Part shown: positions 58,450 to 64,000 of the stretch, in pieces
How the letters are laid out: the number at the start of each line of letters is the position of its first letter
Position numbering within the stretch: the first letter of the stretch is position 1
Assembly: GCF_017086465.1 (NCBI RefSeq)
Contig: NZ_CP070961.1
Location: 3,286,001 to 3,350,000, forward strand
Direction: 5' to 3'
Source: Nocardioides sp. zg-1228
Lineage (GTDB): Bacteria; Actinomycetota; Actinomycetes; Propionibacteriales; Nocardioidaceae
Length of the DNA stretch: 64,000 bases
Notes under the pieces: model-generated
Database searches by the model: none
Told to the model about the DNA's origin: nothing
Seen by the model: the letters and a program-made list of their open reading frames with translations, nothing else
Position numbers and translations under genes: made by a program

Positions 58450-59862
58450 CTACTCCTCGGTCGGGGTCTCCGTCGGCTCCGGCGACTCCGACTCCTCGTC
58501 CTCCGGGGCGAGCACCGTCTGCGAGACCAGGTCGATCTGCTCGGTCGTCGCGTCGAGGTCGAGCACACCGGGCGCGGTCACGAGCCGGTCGAGGAGGGGG
58601 GTGACCGCCTCCTCGAGCTCCTCACGCCGGTCGATGAACGGCGGCACCACCATGTAGCGGATGCTGGTGTTGTAGACCTCCGCGTTGGCCGGCTCCTCGC
58701 CGGGCGCCAGGAACTCCGGCGACGCGGCGACCGAGGTGTTGGCCGGCACGATGAAGCCCGTCGCGGCGACCGTGGCGATCGCCGCGTCGGACACGGCGTA
58801 GGCGATGAAGTCGGCCGCGTCGCCCGTCACGTCGGAGTCGGCGGACAGGCACAGGCCGCTGATGTCGCCGACGGTCGCGCGGGTGTCGATGACCGGCATC
58901 GGCAGCACGTCGAAGTCGAGGTCCTCGGCCTCACGCATCTCCGGCACGAGGTTGCGGAAGCCGGCGACCATCGCGAGCTCTCCGCGCTTGAACAGCTTGA
59001 CGGGCGTCGCGCGCGCCAGCTGGGCGTTGGTCGGCGTGATCGTGGGGTCACGCAGGATGGCCAGCGTCTGGCTCAGCGCCTCGCGGGTGGAGTCGTCGGC
59101 GAAGGCGAGCGAGGTGGGCTCGCTGTCGTCGTTGAAGACCTTCCCGTCGCCGGAGTAGATGAACGGCGCGAGACCCTGCAGGGTCGGGTCGATCCACACG
59201 CCGCGCCGGTCACCGCGCCGGCTGGCGAACTGCGCGGCCGCGCCGAACTCGGCGAGCGTCCAGCGCTCGCGCACCCCCTCGTCGTTGGTGCTGGGGACGT
59301 CGAGGCCGCGGCGCTCCATCTTGTCGAAGTCGACGAGGCGGGTGTTGTAGTAGATGACCATCGGGGAGACCGAGTAGGCCATGCACTGCAGCTCGTCGTC
59401 CATCGCGAAGGCGTCGACGGCGTCGCGCGAGAACCGGTCGCCGAAGTCGACGCCGCGCTCGTCGAGCAGCAGGCTCACGGGCTGGAGCGCACCTGCCTCG
59501 ACGAGCTGGTCGAGGTCGATGCGCGAGGTGAGGAACACGTCGGGCGCGTCACCGGCCAGCACGTCGGCCACGGCGGCCTCGTGGTCGGGCCACGACTCGA
59601 GGACGACCCGGCGGTCGGTGGAGGAGGCGTTGAAGGAGTCGACGACGCTCTGGAACGCCGCCACCTCCTCCTCGCTGCCGTAGGCGCCGAAGGTGACCTC
59701 GCGGGGCTTCGCGGCCGTCTTGGTCGGATTGCCGGACTGCCCCGCCGAGGGGGTCGGGCGCGGCTCGGGCTCGTCCTCCCCGGTGCAGGCGGCCGTCGTC
59801 AGCGCGACCGCGAGGGCCGTGGCGAGCAGGGCACAGCGACGCAGGGAAGGGGTCCGGGACAC
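58450..59862 (-). CDS. Extracellular solute-binding lipoprotein (ABC type 1)
   Basis: A 470-residue lipoprotein. The signal peptide ends in LTTAAC (lipid-modified Cys26), followed by a Pro/Thr linker. The mature part has the layout of sugar-type binding proteins: FQSVVDSFNASSTDRRVVLE, then VADVLAGDAPDVFLTSRIDL, MVIYYNTRLVDF at the hinge and GELAMVAGFRN. No permease or ATPase lies beside it, so it is an orphan that may work with a transporter elsewhere. The GTG start is leaderless (TAGGGT 6 nt upstream). The C-terminal tail is Glu/Pro/Thr-rich. Confidence 0.88.
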   Translation of the reverse strand: MSRTPSLRRCALLATALAVALTTAACTGEDEPEPRPTPSAGQSGNPTKTAAKPREVTFGAYGSEEEVAAFQSVVDSFNASSTDRRVVLESWPDHEAAVADVLAGDAPDVFLTSRIDLDQLVEAGALQPVSLLLDERGVDFGDRFSRDAVDAFAMDDELQCMAYSVSPMVIYYNTRLVDFDKMERRGLDVPSTNDEGVRERWTLAEFGAAAQFASRRGDRRGVWIDPTLQGLAPFIYSGDGKVFNDDSEPTSLAFADDSTREALSQTLAILRDPTITPTNAQLARATPVKLFKRGELAMVAGFRNLVPEMREAEDLDFDVLPMPVIDTRATVGDISGLCLSADSDVTGDAADFIAYAVSDAAIATVAATGFIVPANTSVAASPEFLAPGEEPANAEVYNTSIRYMVVPPFIDRREELEEAVTPLLDRLVTAPGVLDLDATTEQIDLVSQTVLAPEDEESESPEPTETPTEE

Positions 59863-59868
59863 GGCGAA

Positions 59869-59874
59869 ACCCTA
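59869..59874 (-). promoter_or_regulatory. -10 box of leaderless solute-binding protein gene
   Basis: TAGGGT on the minus strand, 6 nt before GTG 59862. It overlaps the last codons and stop (from 59872) of the PemK-like gene upstream. Confidence 0.6.
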
Positions 59875-60360
59875 TCGGGACAGTTCACGGCGGGCCGCCA
59901 GCACGGCAGTGAAGATCGTCTCGTCGAGCGCGGCGCCCTCGCGTCGTACGCCGCCCCGCTCGAGGTGGATCAGCCGGTCGAGGCGCACCTCGCTGGGCCG
60001 GCCCCGGGAGTCCCACCCACCGGTGCCGACGTCCATCCAGTGGCGCCCCCACCTGGCCTCGTCGGCGGCGTCACGGTCGTGGTCCTGGCTGCTCAGCATC
60101 AGCCCCACCCAGCCGTCGTGCTCCTCCCCGGCGGTGTCGATGACGAGCACGGGCCGGTCCTTGCCGCGGCTCGGGTCGTCCTCGTAGGGCACCCATGCCC
60201 ACACCACCTCACCCGGGTCTGGCTCGCCGTCACGCTCGGGCGCGTAGGTGCCCTCGCCCGGCGAAGGGGGCGCCGACGGCACAGGGGGCGCCGTGGGCGC
60301 CGTGGACGAGGGGGACCCGACGCGGGACAGCAGGCCGGCGACACGGCTGCGGAGGCTCAT
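59872..60360 (-). CDS. PemK/MazF-like protein without antitoxin
   Basis: A 162-residue protein whose second half resembles the PemK/MazF fold: PGEVVWAWVPYEDDPSRGKD, RPVLVIDTAGEEHDGWVGLM and SEVRLDRLIHLERGGV match the strands with the conserved G-x-V-x-W and RPxLVI segments of these endoribonucleases. The first 45 residues are Ser/Pro-rich and extra. No antitoxin-like gene is beside it, and the catalytic Arg/Thr pair of MazF is not clear, so it may be a housekeeping relative rather than a toxin. Leaderless: TAGGCT at 60367-60372, 6 nt before ATG. Confidence 0.7.
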   Translation of the reverse strand: MSLRSRVAGLLSRVGSPSSTAPTAPPVPSAPPSPGEGTYAPERDGEPDPGEVVWAWVPYEDDPSRGKDRPVLVIDTAGEEHDGWVGLMLSSQDHDRDAADEARWGRHWMDVGTGGWDSRGRPSEVRLDRLIHLERGGVRREGAALDETIFTAVLAARRELSR

Positions 60361-60385
60361 GACCCGAGCCTAGGCCTGCGGAGCA

Positions 60386-60480
60386 GATGAGTGCGCCGGA
60401 CCGGGAGCGCCTCACGGCGCGTGGCCGCTCGTAGCGGCTTATTTCGGGACCCGGGGCTGCCACGGCCCGACGCACTCAGG
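60386..60480. other. Structured intergenic element, candidate RNA or terminator complex
   Basis: TGAGTGCG (60388-60395) pairs perfectly with CGCACTCA (60471-60478), and the stem continues inward with five more pairs and two mismatches. Inside are GCGCC-TCAC-GGCGC (60407-60420) and GCCGCT-CGT-AGCGGC (60424-60438). The plus strand continues into ATTTTAA. It lies downstream of one minus-strand gene and upstream of another. Not recognised as a known RNA family. Confidence 0.45.
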
Positions 60481-60494
60481 GACATTTTAACGCC

Positions 60495-61091
60495 TCAGGC
60501 GAGGCTGCCGCGGATTTCCACCTGACCAGCGGCCTCCAGCTGCTCCGACAGCGCGAGCATGCGGGTGATCTCCTCGTGCGAGGCGCTGCCGAGGGCGGCG
60601 CGGCCGGCGGCGACGATGCGCGCGAAGGCGGCCGCGCGGAACAGGGTGACCGCGAAGTCGCCGCGGGTGATCCCGCGCAGGACCTCGTCCACCATCCGGC
60701 GCAGCTCGTCGGGGCCGGGAGGGTCGGCCACGCCGGCGACCACCCGCGCCACGTCGACGCGGCGCTGGCCCGCCTCGTAGTCGTCGGCCACCCGGTCGGG
60801 GTCGGCGTGCACCCACGAGCGCAGCAGGAACAGCCGCCACAGGCTCCCGGCAAGCGTGTCGGCGGGCGCCCCCGACCACACCTCGGCGAGCGTCTCGAGG
60901 CCCTCGGTGTCGGCGAGGTGGACCACCCGCTCGGCAAGCGCGGGATCGGCGGACCGGCGCGCGCCGCGCACCAGCACGGTCGCGGCGAGGTCGCCCGCCT
61001 CGCGCAGCTGCGCGGGGTCGGCGCCCCCGGCGATGTCGGCGAAGAAGGCGTCGCCGGGGGTCATCGGGCGGTGGTGCTGGCGACCGGTCAC
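60495..61091 (-). CDS. Conserved actinobacterial helical protein, function unknown
   Basis: A 198-residue, mainly alpha-helical soluble protein that I do not recognise. AFFADIAGGADPAQLREAGDLA, WRLFLLRSWVHADPDRVADD and MVDEVLRGITRGDFAVTLFR are its most regular stretches, with many Ala, Arg and Asp. No catalytic or metal-binding motif is clear. GTG 61091 is leaderless, with TAGGCT (61098-61103) exactly 6 nt upstream; ATG at 61064 is possible. It lies just downstream of hrpA, but with its own promoter. Confidence 0.65.
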   Translation of the reverse strand: MTGRQHHRPMTPGDAFFADIAGGADPAQLREAGDLAATVLVRGARRSADPALAERVVHLADTEGLETLAEVWSGAPADTLAGSLWRLFLLRSWVHADPDRVADDYEAGQRRVDVARVVAGVADPPGPDELRRMVDEVLRGITRGDFAVTLFRAAAFARIVAAGRAALGSASHEEITRMLALSEQLEAAGQVEIRGSLA

Positions 61092-61097
61092 CGGGCC

Positions 61098-61103
61098 AGC
61101 CTA
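61098..61103 (-). promoter_or_regulatory. -10 box of leaderless helical-protein gene
   Basis: TAGGCT on the minus strand, 6 nt before GTG 61091. Confidence 0.6.
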
Positions 61104-61120
61104 GAACGGCCCGGAACGGC

Positions 61121-64000
61121 TCAGCCAGCCGTTCCCATCACCTTGCGGATGCGCTGGTCGCTGACCTTGGTGGCCGTGCCGAGCTGCTGGGCGAACAGGG
61201 ACACGCGGTACTCCTCGAGCAGCCAGCGGGCCTCCCGGAGGCGCTGGGGCATCGGCTGGCCCTCGGGCAGCGCCGCGACGGCGTGCAGCCACGCCTCCTG
61301 CAGCCCGGACACCTGGTCCATCAGCTGGCGGTCGCGGGCGACCTGGCCGTCGAGGCGCTCGCGCCGGTGGGTCACGGCGGCGAGGTAGCGCGGGTAGTCG
61401 CGCAGCCGGCTCACCCCCGCCTCCCCGATGAAGCCGGGGGCCATCAGCCGCTCGACCTGCGCGCGCATGTCGGTGAGGGCCGGCAGGGTGATCAGGTCGG
61501 CGCGCCCGGAGATCGCCCGGTCGGTGGTGCGCCAGGCCTCCAGCACCCGCATCACCTCGTGCACCGCCGGGCCGAGGCCGGAGGCGACGGCGTCGCGGGC
61601 GTCCGCCACCACGGCGTCGTACGCCGCCTCGTCGCGCACCGTCGGGTGCCGGTCGACGACCTCGCCGACGATGCCGGCGCGCAGGTCGTCGAGGAGGTCG
61701 GCCACCGACGGGTAGGGCGAGCCGACCAGCGCGAGCTTGGCGCGCTGGTCGAGCCCGGCGGCGGCGAGCACGTCGTCGACGGGGTCGGCAGGCCCGAGCG
61801 CGAGGAGCACCAGGCGTCGTACGCCCAACCGGTGGTGCGCGGCGGCCTCCTCGGCCGTCGCGAGCACCCGGAGGCCCACCGTCGGGCCCTCGTCGACGAG
61901 CGCGGGGAAGCCGCGCACCTCGTGGCCGGCGCGACGCTGCACGAAGGACTCCTCGACCGTGCCGAACGTCCACGTCGTGCGGCCGGTGGCGCTCACGCCG
62001 GAGTCGGACGCCACGTCGGCCATCGCCTGCTCGAACGTCGGTCGCAGCGGCTCCTTGAGCGCGTCGAGGTCCTTGCCGCGGGCCGCCTCGGCCCCCTCGT
62101 CGGTCACCACCCGGTAGGTCGGGCGGAGGTGGGCCGGCACCTTCGACCAGTCCCACGCCTCGCGGGGGATGACCAGGCTGCGGGTGCTGCGGGCGAACCG
62201 CTCGAGCGCGTCGAGGAGCGGCTCGGCGCCCGGCGGCGTCGCGGCGAGGAACTCGCGCGCGGTGTTGGGCGCGGGCACCATCGCGACGCGGAGGCTCTTG
62301 GGCAGCGAGCGGATCAGCTCGGTGACCAGCTCCTCGCGCAGCCCCGGCACCAGCCACGAGAAGTCGTCGGCGTCGATGCGGTTGAGGGTGGCGACGGGGA
62401 CGTCGATGGTGAGCCCGTCGTCGGCGGCGCCGGGCTCGAAGTGGTAGCTGATCGGGAAGGTCAGCCCCGCCTCGTCGCTGTCGTGCCACTGCGTCGGGAA
62501 GTCGTGCGCGCGCACCTCGCCGGCGGTGTCGTGCGTGAGCATCTCGGGGTCGAACGTGAGCAGGTCGGGCTGCTTCTGCCGCGCCCGCTTCCACCACTGG
62601 TCGAAGTGCTGGCCGCTGACGACGTCGGCGCCGACGCGCGCGTCGTAGAACTCGAACAGCGTCTCCTCGTCGACGACGATGTCGCGGCGCCGCGCCCGGT
62701 GCTCGAGCTCCTCCGCCTCCTCGAGCAGGCGGGAGTTCTCGGCGAGGAAGCGGTGGCGGGAGTCCCACTCGCGCTGGACGAGGGCGTGGCGGATGAAGAG
62801 CTCGCGCGCGAGCGGCGGGTCGACCTTGCCGTAGGACACGAGGCGGTCGGCCACCAACGGGACGCCGTACAACGTGACCCGCTCGCGCGCCATCACGGCG
62901 GCGCGCTTGCGCGACCAGTGCGGCTCGGAGTAGGTGCGCTTGACCAGGTGGGCGCCGATCCGCTCGGCCCACTCGGCCTTGATGGCGGCGTTCTGGCGCG
63001 CCCACAGGCGCGAGGTCTCCACCAGCTCGGCGCTCATCAGGAAGTCGGGGTTGCGCCCCTTCAGCACGCTGCCGGGGAAGATCGCGAAGCGGGCGTTGCG
63101 CGCGCCGACGTACTCCCGCATCGGGCGCCGCTCCCCCGGCCGCGACTTCTCCCGCTCCTCGAGCGCGCCGACGTGGCTCAGCAGGCCGGAGAGCAGCGCC
63201 TGGTGGATGCCGTCCTCGTCGTAGGCCGCTCCGCCCTCGCTGCTGCCGGTGCGGCCGAGGTCGAGCTTCATCTCCTTGCACACCTGGCGCAGCTGCGACT
63301 CGTAGTCCTGCCACTCGCGGATGCGCAGGTAGTTGAGGTGCTCGCGCTTGCACATCCGGCGGAACGCGCTGGAGGACAGCTCGCGCTGCTGCTGCTTGAG
63401 GTGGCGCCAGAGGTTGAGCCAGGTGAGGAAGTCGCTGGACTCGTGCGTGAAGCGGGCGTGCAGCTGGTCGGCCTGCGCCCGCTGCTCCTCGGGCCGCTCG
63501 CGCGGGTCCTGGATGGACAGCGCCGCGGCGATCACCAGCACGTCGCGCAGGCAGCCGAGGCGCTCGGCCTCGAGGATCATCCGGCCCAGCCGCGGGTCGA
63601 TCGGGAGCCGGGCCAGCCGCCGGCCGACCTGCGTCAGGCGTACCCCCGGCCGGGACGTCATGGACCTCTGCGGTCCGGACCGCGGACTCTCCTGACGTCC
63701 GGGGTCGGCGGCGGTCGAGATCGCGCCGAGCTCCTCGAGCAGGTCGGTGCCGGCCTTGATGTTGCGGCGGTCGGGCGGCTCGACGAAGGGGAACCTCGCG
63801 ATGTCGCCGAGGCGCAGCGAGGCCATCTGGAGGATCACGCTCGCGAGGTTGGTCCGCAGGATCTCCGGGTCGGTGAACTCGGGGCGGGCCTCGAAGTCCT
63901 CCTCGGAGTAGAGCCGGATCGCGATGCCCTCGGACACGCGCCCGCAGCGGCCGGAGCGCTGGTTGGCCGAGGCCCGGCTGATCGGCTCGATGGGCAGGCG
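61121..64000 (-). CDS. hrpA: ATP-dependent RNA helicase HrpA, C-terminal 959 residues
   Basis: The gene runs off the right edge, so the DExH motifs I-III are outside the window. The visible part starts at helicase motif VI (SANQRSGRCGR), goes on through the winged-helix and ratchet region (YSEEDFEARPEFTDPEILRT; RLARLPIDPRLGRMILEAER), the OB-like section (GARNARFAIFPGSVL) and the long C-terminal DUF3418 region typical of HrpA (RLREARWLLEEYRVSLFAQQ, near the C-terminus). HrpA proteins are about 1300 residues and resolve stalled ribosomes or structured RNA. No frameshift seen. The small gene at 60495-61091 follows. Confidence 0.93.
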   Translation of the reverse strand, partial: RLPIEPISRASANQRSGRCGRVSEGIAIRLYSEEDFEARPEFTDPEILRTNLASVILQMASLRLGDIARFPFVEPPDRRNIKAGTDLLEELGAISTAADPGRQESPRSGPQRSMTSRPGVRLTQVGRRLARLPIDPRLGRMILEAERLGCLRDVLVIAAALSIQDPRERPEEQRAQADQLHARFTHESSDFLTWLNLWRHLKQQQRELSSSAFRRMCKREHLNYLRIREWQDYESQLRQVCKEMKLDLGRTGSSEGGAAYDEDGIHQALLSGLLSHVGALEEREKSRPGERRPMREYVGARNARFAIFPGSVLKGRNPDFLMSAELVETSRLWARQNAAIKAEWAERIGAHLVKRTYSEPHWSRKRAAVMARERVTLYGVPLVADRLVSYGKVDPPLARELFIRHALVQREWDSRHRFLAENSRLLEEAEELEHRARRRDIVVDEETLFEFYDARVGADVVSGQHFDQWWKRARQKQPDLLTFDPEMLTHDTAGEVRAHDFPTQWHDSDEAGLTFPISYHFEPGAADDGLTIDVPVATLNRIDADDFSWLVPGLREELVTELIRSLPKSLRVAMVPAPNTAREFLAATPPGAEPLLDALERFARSTRSLVIPREAWDWSKVPAHLRPTYRVVTDEGAEAARGKDLDALKEPLRPTFEQAMADVASDSGVSATGRTTWTFGTVEESFVQRRAGHEVRGFPALVDEGPTVGLRVLATAEEAAAHHRLGVRRLVLLALGPADPVDDVLAAAGLDQRAKLALVGSPYPSVADLLDDLRAGIVGEVVDRHPTVRDEAAYDAVVADARDAVASGLGPAVHEVMRVLEAWRTTDRAISGRADLITLPALTDMRAQVERLMAPGFIGEAGVSRLRDYPRYLAAVTHRRERLDGQVARDRQLMDQVSGLQEAWLHAVAALPEGQPMPQRLREARWLLEEYRVSLFAQQLGTATKVSDQRIRKVMGTAG

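Noticed and set aside
59872..60360. Toxin-antitoxin module
   Set aside because: No antitoxin-like gene on either side and the MazF active-site pair is unclear.
57259..60390. 1043-residue open frame on the plus strand
   Set aside because: Out of frame with RNase D and antisense to the solute-binding and PemK-like genes.

Overview
The window is about 72-73% G+C (estimated by eye), with dense, often overlapping genes, many GTG starts and TAnnnT -10 boxes sitting right against start codons. Together with the pth-rplY-prs-glmU-tRNA-Gln neighbourhood, the hemQ/cgoX/hemE coproporphyrin-type heme genes and the hemE-DUF3000-RNase D trio, this points to an actinobacterium, most likely Nocardioides or a close relative in the Nocardioidaceae. 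That assignment is inference from gene content. I see no insertion sequence, prophage, CRISPR array or replication origin.

Region 1 (1-23.5 kb) is a surface polysaccharide locus. It holds a truncated PLP decarboxylase and a GNAT protein; a polysaccharide deacetylase; a GT2, an O-antigen ligase/polymerase and a Wzz-like protein; a GT4; a large CgeB-like GT and a Wzx flippase; a 1587-residue secreted protein with four DUF4082 domains; and an eight-gene operon (22653 down to 15206) whose genes are joined by seven consecutive 4-bp stop/start overlaps. That operon carries two aminotransferase plus acetyltransferase pairs, a Gfo/Idh dehydrogenase and an SDR epimerase, so it probably makes acylated amino sugars, and it ends in a fused Alg14/Alg13-type glycosyltransferase. 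A catalytically reduced LytR-CpsA-Psr-like protein closes the locus.

Region 2 (23.5-34.3 kb) is housekeeping: pth, rplY, pepN, prs, glmU, a TreT-like trehalose synthase, a DUF4389 membrane protein, a uridine-kinase-like P-loop protein and tRNA-Gln(TTG). The tRNA is preceded by three perfect 64-bp tandem repeats that copy its leader and first 17 nt.

Region 3 (34.3-46.7 kb) carries a four-gene ABC exporter operon, an ATP-dependent DNA ligase (LigC type) and a stand-alone LigD-type polymerase, a sulfotransferase divergent from a GT4-Stealth fusion, msrB and a lipoprotein. Between 39524 and 39735 lies an array of 19-bp repeats at exact 32-bp pitch, three forward then four inverted. Related copies with the same pitch lie between pth and rplY.

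Region 4 (46.7-64 kb) has hemQ, cgoX, a NYN-domain nuclease with a Lys/Ala repeat tail, two DUF202 proteins, an AI-2E exporter, a flavin-dependent monooxygenase operon divergent from its LysR regulator, hemE, a DUF3000 gene, RNase D, a solute-binding lipoprotein, a PemK/MazF-like protein, an unknown helical protein and the C-terminal 959 residues of the HrpA helicase, which runs off the right edge.

Genes with their own promoters in regions 2-4 are mostly leaderless: ten have TAnnnT exactly 6 nt before the start codon and one has 7 nt.
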